Shown here piece by piece: positions 45,016 through 57,479 of a DNA stretch of 64,000 bases. The notes beneath the pieces are model-generated. The model saw only the letters and a program-made list of their open reading frames with translations. It was not told the DNA's origin and made no database searches. The DNA comes from Aurelia coerulea (Eukaryota > Cnidaria > Scyphozoa > Semaeostomeae > Ulmaridae). The translations under genes and the position numbers were made by a program. The stretch covers positions 11,180,501-11,244,500 of the forward strand of contig CM076952.1 of assembly GCA_039566865.1 (NCBI GenBank). The letters run 5' to 3'. Each line of letters begins with the position of its first letter. Position 1 is the stretch's first letter.

Positions 45016-47950
45016 TGACGACCAGTAGTGAGGTTGGACAGACCACCCGCAGGGATAGTGGTAATTGAGCCAAAATGTATATTATGAGGTTTGAACGAAA
45101 CATTGACCACCATAAGGGTGGTCCAGCCGCCAAAATTACTGCCAAAATACAACCCCAATATTGCCAAAGCCTGTAATGGTTGCCAGGGTTCCGAGCTACA
45201 AACTAAAGTACCAATAATAACATTAGGGATACTTCTGATGATGCCATCAGGGGTACAATTATTCTGTCCATAACAGCTGCTCAACCAGCGAAAAGTTGTT
45301 CATGAGCTAACTGGAACTTCAGTAGCAACTGCTGTTGTATCTGCACTAATGTGAGAGCTTTGACTTGTAGGCCTTGTCGGACTGATATGCTGGGAAGTTG
45401 TTTCTCAATTGATATTTCATTGGTATGGCTGCACTGACATTTTGTTACTGAGAGTTTTTTGCCTGGTGATTGTGCTGATTCGATATGTGCTGCAGGAGTA
45501 TAATTAGTCAAGATTCCAAGCTTGAAGTGTTGCATGTGTTAGTTGACATCTATTGGGACCAGTTGGCGGGGGTTTGGTACCTGAAACAAGGAAAAAAAGA
45601 AAGAAAGCCGCAAGCCTATCAATTGTTCCAGGGATATGCTGCACACTGACCGCAAATTTGTGATGGACTGCACTGCAAAGACTAAAGGAGTGGGGAGGGG
45701 GGGGGGGGGGTCAGCCATTGACAGGCCTACTTCATTAGAAGTCTGATACAAGCAAGGAATTGTGTGCTGGTTGACTGGCACAAGCTGTTTGCAACTTTCA
45801 GTGATTGACTAGCGGAAAGGCAAAATATGTTAACTGAATGATTGCTTAGTCTTAGAAAGAATTATGACGCTTGTTTGTGTGATTCATCATGTTTGTGTGA
45901 ACATATGCTTTTGTGACATTACTAGTGCACACATCTGTAAGTCCAGGGGGTTACCTATGTTGCTCAGCCCAGTAAAAACCTACGAGTCAGTTGTTGTTGA
46001 CTCAGTTTGAAGTAACGGTAGTGGTGGTAACTCTGACCTACCCATAGAGAATTTCCCTACCTGGGGAGTAATAAGTTGTAACTTCCTGAGACTAGGGAAT
46101 GCAGCTAGCAGAGGTGGTATCAGTGCAAGTACTGTAGTAACTTGACATTCATTCCTAGCCAGGAAAGATTACCATAATCAGCTTACAAACCCAGGTAGTA
46201 TTCATATAAGACACCATGTCTGCAAGATACATGGTATCTTCTACCTTTCTATAAATAAGACCCGTTTGGTAGCAAAGATAGTTGCTTATCACGATAGTAA
46301 TGGTGATATGTAAGTGAGTAGCTAAATCATGCGTAGAACTCAAGCTGTAAGTTGTGTGGATGTATGTCAACAAAATATCGATTTTGAGGTTTCGGTGTGA
46401 ATTTGCAAATTTTTGTCATAAATTGTAAATATACAGTATATTCACCAACTAGATGGAGAAAGTGATTGTCTTCATTTGCCTGCAGAAATACCTGTAATAA
46501 AAGAGAAAACAGAAACAAAAGGTGGGGGGGGGGGGGGGTTGCCAGATCCTGGCTGCCATGTAATTTTATTTATTTATTTATTTTTTACTTCCTGCTATTT
46601 CCGTTGCTGTCATTGTACACGGACGGACTGGTGTTTTACTTGAACCTGTAATAGAATATGATCAATTAAGTAAAGGGTGGTGGTGTGTTACCTTGAATTC
46701 TCTTGCCAAAAGACCACCAACCATCCAGGGTCTAATAGCCGGTAGTGAAGTCAAGTCAAATAAACATAAGTGTTGGACCATATCCCAAGAGGCTGATGAG
46801 CAGATGCTTGGCCTGTACAAACCTAAACGGCATTCTTACTGGGAATGTCAACTACTGATATTCCTCTAATTTGTTGTAGTAGTTGTTGTTGTAATTATGC
46901 CAGTTATTTTACCCAGATTGTGGAGCTGAAAGTTTGTTGAATGGCGGAGATGTAAATGGACCAGTGGACGAGCTACAACTACTTTAACAAGAATGTTATA
47001 AGTTAATTGGTCCCAGTGAGACTCTCCTTATGACAGGTTGTTGGTAGTGCTTGAAAGTTCCGGGCCTTGGAAGCGTATGATCAAACTGTGAGTAAAACCA
47101 TGGAGCTATATTCCTGCACAGCTGCTATAAATTTATGCTCCGTTGCAGCAGATTCTTGCTGTTTAAGGATTTACCCCGATTTTTCCAGGCAGAGGGGGGT
47201 TTCAATTGATGTTACTGCGGTCAGCAAATACATCTAGCTCACGCTAGGAAAGTTTGCAAAAGGTAACAACTGACCATCTTATCGTCGGGCAGGGAAATAT
47301 CTAAAGATGCAAGGCCAATTGGCTCATTGAGGGTGTGGGAAGGCGCGTTTGTTACCCATACTACATGCAACGTATTGGATTCTAAAATTTCATTACTATC
47401 CATGGTCACTGAGACTTATGCCAAGCAATTACTGCATGATATGATACTAATTCAACCACAAAAACCTTTGACAACAGTTTTGCCAGTAAACCCACTACAC
47501 AGCAACAGCAACTAATGATGAAACTACATTTTACAGGTATTATAGACATGTTCTGCAAAAGATTAAGTTGTGCTAATTTTGTTGTGTTGTTTCTTTGGTT
47601 TGTTTCTTATACATGGGTCCAGGTTGGGGCTTGGTAAGCTTGTTTGTCGCTTGTCTTGGGTTGCATTGCAGGAGCTAAACTTCTGAACCTGGAAAGGCAC
47701 AATTATGGATTTGGTGCCCAAACAGTAGGTAATCCTTCTTGCTATGCCCAGGTAATAGGCTAACTCAATGGCCTACGAGCTAGTAGAATAGTTGTAGGGA
47801 TGTTAGTGGATGCTAAGGGACACCTAAAATGTAAGCATTAAAGGAGCAACACCTTGTTGAACCAGGTGACAAGCGAGAGTGAAATGTGATTATGCTTGGA
47901 AAATAAAGAAAAAGGGGTCAGGGGGGGGGGGGCATTATCCTTTTCTCGCC

Positions 47951-48616
47951 TTACCTAAACAAGTAATTTGTGGTACCTGTACACACCTCGTTTCTACTTC
48001 CTTGTTTTTTGTGTTGTTTTGGTTTTGACCTTGAAGAATATATTACCCTGCTAAAAATATTTCTACATACCGCTTGTTCATCAATATTGCTTTGCTGTGC
48101 TGATGGGAGGGGCACATCTGCGTTTGCTGAGTGGCTGTAAGACCAAGATCTTGCCAGAAAGAAACTGTCCTGACAAACTTGTTGTATGACGAGAGACGGA
48201 CAAACCAGCAGTTTGGTAGTTATTGTATTGATCAAGTTGATACGTCGTCGTTTCCTAGGTATCTTTAGCCAGAGAGTGAACATGATGTCAACTTGTCGAG
48301 GTGGCTTTCGTGCTTTTTTCCAATTGTTAAGCAGGCGCAAGAGGAGAGACCCATTGGCAAAATAGTTTGTTGCAAAATGAGCAAACGGTCCTCTGAACAG
48401 CGTCGAGTGGTTCAACTCGCAGGTGATTCTGACTTGTGAAGTCGTAAATTGATGGCGTGTTTGGATAGGAAGATCTCTCAACGAACCAGTACAGGTCCAT
48501 GTACATACGACAGAGCTTGTGCATGGGGCTACCTTTATCGTCGTACCTTTTGTGTAGATGCGTTTACAGCGAAGGCCACTCCAAGGTCCCTGAGTTCTTC
48601 CGGCGGTGACAGACAA
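47951..48616 (-). CDS. Uncertain ORF, 221 codons, no recognised function
   Basis: This is the longest frame in the 44371-48969 insert. The product is rich in Arg, Ser and Thr and has no domain, signal peptide or membrane segment that I recognise. A TATA-like TTATAAGG lies upstream on the same strand near 48890. The left end runs up to a TTTAG-GTAAGG acceptor-like motif at 47955. It may be an exon with chance extension or simply an open frame by chance. Confidence 0.15.
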   Translation of the reverse strand: MSVTAGRTQGPWSGLRCKRIYTKGTTIKVAPCTSSVVCTWTCTGSLRDLPIQTRHQFTTSQVRITCELNHSTLFRGPFAHFATNYFANGSLLLRLLNNWKKARKPPRQVDIMFTLWLKIPRKRRRINLINTITTKLLVCPSLVIQQVCQDSFFLARSWSYSHSANADVPLPSAQQSNIDEQAVCRNIFSRVIYSSRSKPKQHKKQGSRNEVCTGTTNYLFR

Positions 48617-48939
48617 CAGAGGGTGGGCCTATCTAGGCGTCTGAGTGTCTTGATTGAGTTTGAGTGTCCCTCTTCCACAAAATCCGACACTTCGACAAGA
48701 AAGCCAATCTTAACTCCTTGAGCCTTCGAACAGACGGCTCACACTTGATAAATGACACCAAATAAACGGCAGAAGTTCGCCAAAATCCTGAAATTTTTAG
48801 ACGACTGAAACTGAGAGATCGAATTTGCACAAGGCAGGAAGAAGTTTGGCCGCGCCTTGATTGAGGGGACTGAGACGATACCGCGCCTTATAAGGCAATG
48901 ACAACAAATATGGTGACCTGATTGCCTTGTCGTTAAAAT

Positions 48940-48965
48940 ACATTTACTCCTTTGGGCGTAAATGT
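48940..48965 (+). other. Terminal hairpin of the 4.6-kb insert
   Basis: ACATTTAC (48940-48947) and GTAAATGT (48958-48965) form a perfect 8-bp stem around a 10-nt loop beginning TCCT. It lies about 4 bp from the satellite junction. The equivalent hairpin at 61241-61266 has one compensatory base-pair change. Confidence 0.7.
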
Positions 48966-49779
48966 TAACTTACTGCATAAACGAACATCGATTAATTAAA
49001 AGTTTATTTTCTAAAAGAAAACAAATATAAAGACAAAAAGTGTGGATTAACGTACTTTAGTAGCTACAATTTATATTATAAACAGTTTTGCACTCATTGT
49101 TCTTTAAAACTTTAGTTCTGCCAGTTACTTCTTTTATATCACTATATTAGTGCTGCAGCAGCCATTCTTTGAAAGGTTACTATAGACATTAGTTTTTTCT
49201 TTAGTCTCATTTTAGCTTTACTGCATAAACAAACATCGATTAGCAAAAAGTTTATTTTTTCAAAGAAAACAAAATATAAACACAAAGAGTGTAGATTAAC
49301 GTACTTTTGTAGCTACAGTTTATATTATAAACAGTATTGCACTCATCGTTCTTTAAAACTTTAGTTCTTCCAGTAACTTCTTTTATAGCACTATATTGTT
49401 CCTGCAGCAGCCATTTTTGGAAAAATTACTATAGACATTTTTTTTCTTTAGTCCCATTTTAGCTTTACAGCATAAACAAAAATCGATTAACTAAATGTTT
49501 ATTTTCTCAAAGAAAATAAATTATAAGCACAAAAAGTGTTGATTAATGTACTTCAGTAGCTACAATTTATAATATATACAGTATTGCACTCATCGTTCTT
49601 TAAAACTTTAATTCTGCCAGTTACTTCTTTCATAGCACTATATTAGTGCTGCAGCAGCCATTCTTGGAGACATTACTATAGACATTAGTTTTTTCTTTAG
49701 TCTCACTTTAGCTTTACTGCCTTAACAAATATCGATTAATTAAATGTTTATTTTTACAAAAAAAAAAAACAAAATATAA

Positions 49780-50300
49780 ACACAAAAAAAACGTACTTTA
49801 GTAGGTACAATTTATGATTAACGTACTTCTATCAGTTACTTCTTTTATAGCACTATATTAGTATGCAGCAACCATTCTTTATATTATAAACAGTATTGAT
49901 TAACTAAATGTTTATTTTCTCATCGTTCTTTTTAAAACATTATTAGTATTCTCATCGTTCAGTCGATCACTTCTTTTATAGCACTATATTGGTTACTATA
50001 GAAATTTGTTTTTTCTTTGCAGCACTGCATAAACAAACCATTATTTGGAAAAGTGTGGATTACTATAGACATTATTGCACTTTTTTCTTTAGTCTTTTAT
50101 AGCACATTTTAGCTTTACTAAAGAAATTAGTTTTTTCTTTCGCATAAACAAACATCGATCGATTTAATCATAAATGATTTACTTTTCTCAATCGTTCTTT
50201 AAAACTTTAGCTCTACCAAAATAGCAAATTATAATTCTTGGACACACAAAAAGTGTTAGATTAATCGTACTTAAACACAAAAAGTACGTACTTTAGTATG
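49780..50300. repeat. Scrambled satellite segment
   Basis: Recognisable monomer pieces of 10-40 bp (ACTTCTTTTATAGCACTATATT, CATAAACAAAC, CTCATCGTTCTTT, TTTTTTCTTTAGTC) appear in the wrong order and spacing. Regular monomers resume on both sides. It may be a microhomology-mediated rearrangement or an assembly/consensus fault. Confidence 0.7.
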
Positions 50301-50750
50301 TACAATTTATATTATAAACAGCTTTGCACTCATCGTTCCTTAAAACATTAGTTCTGCATGTTACTTCTTTTACAGCACTATATTAGTGCTGCAGCAACTA
50401 TTCTTTGAAACATTACTATAGAAATTAGTTTTTTCTTTCCTCCCATTTTAGCTTAACAGCATAGACAAACATCGATTTCTCAAAGAAAACAAATTATAAT
50501 CACAAAAAGTGTGGATTAACGTACTTCACTAGCTACAATTTATATCATAAACAGTATTGCACTCATCGTTCTTTAAAACTTTAGTTCTACCAGTAACTTC
50601 TTTTTTGAAACATTACTATAGAAATTAGTTTTTTCTTTCCTCCCATTTTAGCTTAACAGCATAGACAAACATCGATTTCTCGAAGAAAACAAATTATAAT
50701 CACAAAAAGTGTGGATTAACGTACTTCACTAGCTACAATTTATATCATAA

Positions 50751-52090
50751 ACAGTATTGCACACATCTTTCTTTAAAACTTTAGTTCTGCCAGTTACATC
50801 TTTTAAAGCACTATATTAGTGCTGAAGCAACCATTCTTGGACACATTACTATATACATTAGTTTTTTCTTTCGTCCCATTTTAGCTTTACAGCATAAACA
50901 AACATCGATTTCTCGAAGAAAACAAATTATAATCACAAAAAGTGTGGATTAACGTACTTCACTAGCTACAATTTATATCATAAACAGTATTGCACTCATC
51001 GTTCTTTAAAACTTTAGTTCTACCAGTAACTTCTTTTAAAGCATTATATTAGTGCTGCAGCAATCATTCTTGGACACATTACTATAGATATTAGTTTTTT
51101 CTTTAGTCTCATTTTAGCTTTATTGCATAAACAAACATCGATTAATTAAATGTTTATTTTCTCAAAAAAAGCAAAATATAAAGACAAAAAGTGTGGATTA
51201 ACAAACTTTAGTATGTACAATTTATATTATAAACAGTATTGCTCTCATCGTTCTTTAAAACTTTAGTTCTATCAGTAACTTCTTTTATAGCACTATATTA
51301 GTGCTGCAGCAACCATTCTTGGACACATTACTATAGACACTAGTTTTCGCTTTTGTCTCATTTTAGCTTTACTGCATAAACAAACATCGATTAATTAAAA
51401 GTTTATTTTTTCAAAGAAAACAAAATATAAACACAAAGAGTGTAGATTAACGTACTTTTGTAGCTACAGTTTATATTATAAACAGTATTGCACTCATCGT
51501 TCTTTAAAACTTTTGTTCTACCAGTAACTTCTTTTATAGCACTACATTTGTGCTGCAGCAACCATTCTTGGACACATTACTATAGACACTAGTTTTCGCT
51601 TTTGTCGCATTTTAGATTTACTGCAGAAACAAACATCGATTAATTAAAAGTTTATTTTTTCAAAGAAAACAAAATATAAACACAAAAAGTGTGGATTAAC
51701 GTACTTTAGTAGCTACAATTTATACGTATTATTAACAGTATTGCACTCATCGTTCTTTAAAACTTTAGTTCTATCAGTTACTTCTTTTATAACACTATAT
51801 TAGTGCTGCAGCCACCATACTTGGAAAATTACTACAGACATTTGTTTTTTCTTTAGTCCCAATTTAGCTTTACTGCACAAACAAACATCGATTAATTAAA
51901 TGTTTTTTTTCTCAAAGAAAACAAAATGAAAACGCGAAAAGTGTGAATTAACGCACTTTAGTAGCTACAATTTATATTATATACAATTTTGCACTCATCG
52001 TTCTTAAAAACTTTAGTTTTGCCAGTTACTTCTTTTATAGCACTATCTTAGTGCTGCAGCAACCATTTTGGACACATTACTTTTGACATT
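50751..52090 (-). repeat. Duplicated satellite block (copy of 43001-44340)
   Basis: About 1.34 kb with the same private variants in both copies: GCTGAAGCAACC, GCCACCATACTTGG, AACGCGAAAAGTGTG and CACTATCTTAG. A constant offset of 7750 across the block shows a single segmental duplication with no indels. Confidence 0.88.
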
Positions 52091-54432
52091 AGTTTTTTCT
52101 TTAGTCTCATTTTAGCTTTACTGCATAAACAAACATCGATTAATTAAATGTTTATTTTTTCAAAAAAAAAACAAAATATAAACACAAAAAGTGCGGATTA
52201 ACGTACTTTAGTAGGTACAATTTATATTATAAACAGTATTGCTCTCATCGTTCTTTAAAACTTTAGCTCTATCAGTTTCTTCTTTTATAGCACTATATTA
52301 GTGCTGCAGCAACCATTCTTTGAAATATTACTATAGACATTAGTTTTTTCTTTAGTCTCATTTTAGCTTTACTGCATAAACAAACATCGATTAACTAAAT
52401 GTTTATTTTCTCAAAGAAAACAAATTATAATCACAAAAAGTGTGGATTAACGTACTTTAGTAGGTACAATTTACATTATAAATAGTATTGCACTCATCGG
52501 TCTTTAAAATTTTAGCTCGATCAGTTTCTTCTTTTATAGCACTATATTGGTGCTGCAGCAACCATACTTGGAAACATTACTATAGAAATTTGTTTTTTCT
52601 TTAGTCCCATTTTAGCTTTACTGCATAAACAAACATCGATTAATTAAATGATTATTTGAAAGAAGAAATTAAAATAAGCAAAAAAGTGTGGATTAACGTA
52701 CTTTAGTAGGTACAATTTAAAATATATACATTATTGCACTAATCGTTACTTAAAACTTTAGTTCTGCTTGTTACTTCTTTTATAGCACTATATTAGTGCT
52801 GCAGCAACTATTCTTTGAAACATTACTATAGAAATTAGTTTTTTCTTTCGTCCCATTTTAGCTTAACAGCATAGACAAACATCGATTAATTAAATGTTTA
52901 TTTCTCGAAGAAAACAAATTATAATCACAAAAAGTAAGGATTAACGTACTTCATTAGCTAAAATTTATATTAAAAACAGTATTGTACTCTTCGTTCTTTA
53001 AAACTTTAGCTCTACCAGTAACTTCTTTTATAGAACTATATTAGTGCCGCAGCAACCATTCTTGGACACATTACTATAGATATTAGTTTTTTCCTTAGTC
53101 TCATTTTAGCTTTACTGCATAAACAAATATCGTTTAATTAAATGTTTTTTTTTTCAAAAAAAAAAATATAAACACAAAAAGTGTGGATTAACGTACTTTA
53201 GTATGTACAATTTATATTATAAACAGCTTTGCACTCATCGTTCCTTAAAACATTAGTTCTGCATGTTACTTCTTTTACAGCACTATATTAGTGCTGCAGC
53301 AACTATTCTTTGAAACATTACTATAGAAATTAGTTTTTTCTTTCCTCCCATTTTAGCTTAACAGCATAGACAAACATCGATTTCTCGAAGAAAACAAATT
53401 ATAATCACAAACAGTAAGGATTAACGTACTTCACTAGCTACAATTTAAATTATAAACAGTATTGCACTCATCGTTCTTTAAAACTTTAGTTCTACCAGTA
53501 ACTTCTTTTATAGCACTATATTAGTGCTGCAGCAACCTTTCTTGGAAACATTACTATAGACAGTAGTTCTTTCTTTAGTCTCATTTTTGCTTTACTGCAT
53601 AAACAAACATCGATTTATTAAATGTTTATTTTCTCAAAGAAAACAAAATATAAACACAAAAAGTGTTGATTAACATACTTTAGTAGCTACAACTTATATT
53701 ATAAACAGTTTTGCACTCGTCGTTCTTTAAAACTTTAGTTCTACCAGTTACTTCTTTTATAGCACTATATTAGTGATGCAGCAACCATTCTTGGACACAT
53801 TACTATAGATATTAGTTTTTTCTTTAGTCTCATTTTAGCTTTACTGCATAAACAAACAATGATTTATTAAATGTTTATTTTCTCAAAGAAAAGAAAATAT
53901 AAACACAAAAAGTGTGGATTAACGTACTTTAGTAGCTACAATTTATATCATAAACAGTTTTGCACTCATCGTTCTTTAAAACTTTAGTTCTGCCTGTTAC
54001 TTCTTTTATAGCACTATATTAGTGCTGCAACAACCATTCTTTGAAAAGTTACTATAGACATTAGTTCTTTCTTTAGTCTCATTTTAGCTTTACTGCATAA
54101 ACAAACATCGATTAATTAAATGTTTATTTTCTCAAAGAAAACAGAATATAAACACAAAGAGTGTGGATTAACGTACTTCAGTAGCTACAATTTATATTAC
54201 AGTATTGCACTCATCGTTCCTTAAAACTTTAGTTCTCTCTGTTACTTCTTTGATAGCACTAAATTAGTGCTGCAGAAACTATTCTTTGAAACATTACTAT
54301 AGAAATTAGTTTTTTCTTTCGTCCCATTTTAGCTTCACAGCATAGACAAACATCGATTTCTCGAAGAAAACAAATTATAATCACAAAAAGTGTAGATTAA
54401 CGCACTTCAGTAGCTACAATTTATATTATATA

Positions 54433-55224
54433 CCGGGTGTCCCAAAAAAAACGCAACAGATTCAAAAAATTCTGACGGAAGTTGTTTCAAATTAATAATC
54501 AAACGATTATTTTTATCTAAATCTGCAATGATTAGATTAAATTTTGATGTATTTTTCAGAATTTTTGATGACTTGATTGAAGAGTTGAAAATCAACAAAC
54601 TTCAAATTTGCTGTCAGGGCAAAACCAGAGCTACCAGCATTAGTGCAAAGTATACTGTAAAGTTAACAGAATGGCAATATCTGAAACTTTACATTATCAA
54701 ATTGACAAGCACACAACTTCATTAAGAAACTGCATCAAAGACATCTCTTACAGATTCATGAGTTATCCATTCTTGAGGGAGCTTTCAGCGTTCAATTATA
54801 ATTGAAAGTATAAATCTAATAATGGCCTAGTCATTTAGAAAAAGCAAGCAACCATCATGGACACTTAGGAAGCATGGCAGTGTTTTGACAGAAATCTTTA
54901 TGAAACGGTCTGTTCAATGTTCAACTAAATCTTGTGTTTGCGTGTTTGTCAGCAATTCTTTGCAATTGCAGGGATTGTCATGTTTTACAATTTGACATCA
55001 TGATTCATCATTGTTAATGCAGCAGCTCTGGTTTTGACCTGGGGGCAATTTTGAAGTTTGCTGATTTTTAACTCTATAACCAAGTCACCAACAATACTGA
55101 AAAATATATCAAAATTTAATCTAATTATTGCAGATTTGAAGGAAAATAATTGTTGAATAATGAGCATGAAACAGTTTGCAGTAGAATTTTTCAAATCTGT
55201 TGCGTTTTTTTTTGGGACACCCGG
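54433..55224. mobile_element. MITE with long inverted repeats, mariner-like ends (792 bp)
   Basis: The ends are CCGGGTGTCCCAAAA and its complement, flanked by TA on both sides (54431-54432 and 55225-55226). Removing the element leaves an ordinary monomer. The inverted repeats extend about 210 bp with around 75-80% identity by eye, so the two small ORFs (54528-54725 on + and 54985-55194 on -) are mirror readings of the same sequence. TA duplication and end sequence fit the Tc1/mariner superfamily. No transposase is present, so it depends on an autonomous partner. Confidence 0.88.
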
Positions 55225-55943
55225 TACAGTATTTCACTCGTCGTTCTTTAAAACTTTAGTTCTACCAGTTACTTCTTTTATAGCACTATATTAGTGATGC
55301 AGCAACCATTCTTGGACACATTACTATAGATATTAGTTTTTTCTTTAGTCTCATTTTAGCTTTACTGCATAAACAAACAATGATTTATTAAATGTTTATT
55401 TTCTCAAAGAAAAGAAAATATAAACACAAAAAGTGTGGATTAACGTACTTTAGTAGCTACAATTTATATTATAAAACAGTTTTGCACTCATCGTTCTTTA
55501 AAACTTTAGTTCTGCCTGTTACTTCTTTTATAACACTATATTAGTAATGCTACAACCATTCTTTGAAAAGTTACTATAGATATTAGTTTTTTCTTTAGCC
55601 TCATTTTAGCTTTACTGCATAAACAAACATCGATTAATTACCTGTTTATTTTCTCAAAAATACAAAATATAAACACAAAAAGTGTGGATTAACGTACTTG
55701 AGTAGCTAAAATTTATCTTATAAACAGTATTGCACTCATAATTCTTTAAAACTTTAGTTCTGCCTATTACTTCTTTTATAGCACTATATTAGTGCTGCGG
55801 CAACCATTCTTGGAAACATTACTATGGACAATAGTTTTTTCTTTAATCTCATTTTAGCTTTACTGCATCAACAAACATCGAATAATTAAATGATTATTTT
55901 CTCAAAGAAAACGAAATATAAGCACAAAAAGTGTTGATTAACG
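55225..55943 (-). repeat. Reverse-orientation satellite, about three monomers
   Basis: It resumes at CAGTATTTCACTCGTCG directly after the MITE and ends with GATTAACG, the left target-duplication copy of the next insert. Confidence 0.93.
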
Positions 55944-57479
55944 CCTGGCGCTACTAACTGACCTGAACAAGATGGCAACCCTCTTCGCCTCAGAGAGGAA
56001 CTAGATGGATACAGGAACAGTTGGCCCCTGTAACACTCTGCAGAAACACAAAGAGATAGACGATGCAATTGGCAGCAATTGGGGTCGTATCTTGGCAATT
56101 GCTTATATACACGAATCAATTCATGATCCTCTTTTCCTTCATTCGGTTGAGGATACATTAAGGTGCTGGTTAGACCCCTTCTCCATCCTTTGGTTGGGGA
56201 CCCAGCTTAGGCATATACACGGTATAAACAACTAAAACAATACTACAATTTGATCTAGATGTAAACATATGTTATAAAATTATGCCGCCATTACAAAGGG
56301 CGGCCAAGAACGGCCAAAATACGCCCCAAAGCTACCTGCATCTCATGCTTGCATGCCGCACGGTACAATTTCCCAATTAACATGCGCGCTCAACCCCATA
56401 TATGATCTTCACTCCGCCGAGACAACTAATATGCGACCCAGGGGTGGGAAGGGAGAGGAGTCCAGCATTGTTATGGCTGAACATGTGCAAAAGAGCTGGA
56501 ATTATCCCCCTTTTTTCTGTGGTCCAGGATAACGTGTATATCAAAATCAAATTAAAAAAGCTAGTAGTACCCCCTCTTTCCTTCATTCGGTTGAGGGTAA
56601 TCAAATGCACAAGTATATAAACAAGCTTGTTTTGGTTGAGGGCAGCTTGTACATACATTAATTATAATAAATTTACTAATGGCTACGACATGCATACCGT
56701 CAGTTTCTGGAAAAGTCCCTTCCCTTTGTTGAAGATACTGAAGAAAATTCTTAAGCAGGAGGTAGTTAATTGTTCCTCTTCTGGGCTGTTTTAGCCATTG
56801 TAGTTCTGAATACCTGTTGACAGGAAATAAAGAGCGAGAGCATTGGATGTTCTAATAAAAGCTGAGGTTCGTATTAAAAACAGAAGGCTACACCAGTGGA
56901 CAAGTACAAGGGTGTGGCAATCAGAGCTTGTTTGAAATGTTTTGACTGTGTGTCAAGACTGTAGGATAGAATTGGGGTACTACTTGCATTTTATACTGTA
57001 CTATCATTCTGATGTCATATTTGAATTACTATTTTTATTATCTTTCTCATTCATCCTTGTATTCTATTACACTTTTGTCTGATGTCTTAACCTGCAATAA
57101 TTATAATATGTGTTGTTGTCCAAAAAGGCTTTACCTGCAAGAAAAGGAAACACAAAGAATAGGGGGAGTGGATGCTGAATGGGGGGGGGGGGAGATGATT
57201 ACAAATTTGTTGATGCCTAGTAATTAGGGCATAAAATTAAGAATTTGTTTGACCTGCAAGGAAGAAAGGAAGAAACAAACAAACACATTAAAAGGGGGGG
57301 GGGGTTTGCTAGATAGAGGAACAATTGATCTGCACATTATGAACCGTTCCTAATTTTTTGTTTCAATGATGTCTTCTTCTGTAATGACTTTCAGCTTCCT
57401 TTGCTTTTAATGAATGAACATCTCATTGGGTATATTTCTGTGAGCTTCCTGTACGGAAACAAAGGAAAGAAGAAAGGGA

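Larger units (their letters stand above)
44371..48969. other. Large insert in the satellite (about 4.6 kb), unclassified
   Basis: It interrupts a monomer between TAGCTTTA and TTACTGCATAAAC, with a possible 3-bp TTA duplication. It is less AT-rich than the satellite. Visible contents are a hairpin minisatellite (44471-45015) with a decayed copy near 46010-46075, G-runs at 45697-45710, 46523-46538 and 47921-47932, a TTTA run near 46566, and several minus-strand polypyrimidine-AG-GT motifs (exon starts at 45580, 46491 and 46645). No ORF matches a protein I know. Its right end carries the same hairpin as the 55944-61270 insert. It could be a non-autonomous mobile element or relocated host DNA. 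Confidence 0.45.
48970..54432 (-). repeat. Reverse-orientation satellite array with internal rearrangement
   Basis: Mostly regular minus-strand monomers of long and short classes. 50751-52090 duplicates 43001-44340 at a constant offset of 7750. A further ~200-bp duplication (about 50410-50560 and 50605-50750) lies beside it. 49780-50300 is scrambled and listed separately. The array ends at a TA where the MITE is inserted. Confidence 0.93.

Noticed and set aside
44949..45284. 111-codon minus-strand ORF ending in a Leu-rich run
   Set aside because: The Leu run is the AGT triplet repeat read in reverse, and no domain is recognisable.
54528..55194. Two similar small proteins facing each other in the MITE
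   Set aside because: The similarity comes from the inverted repeat arms themselves; neither frame is a known transposase.
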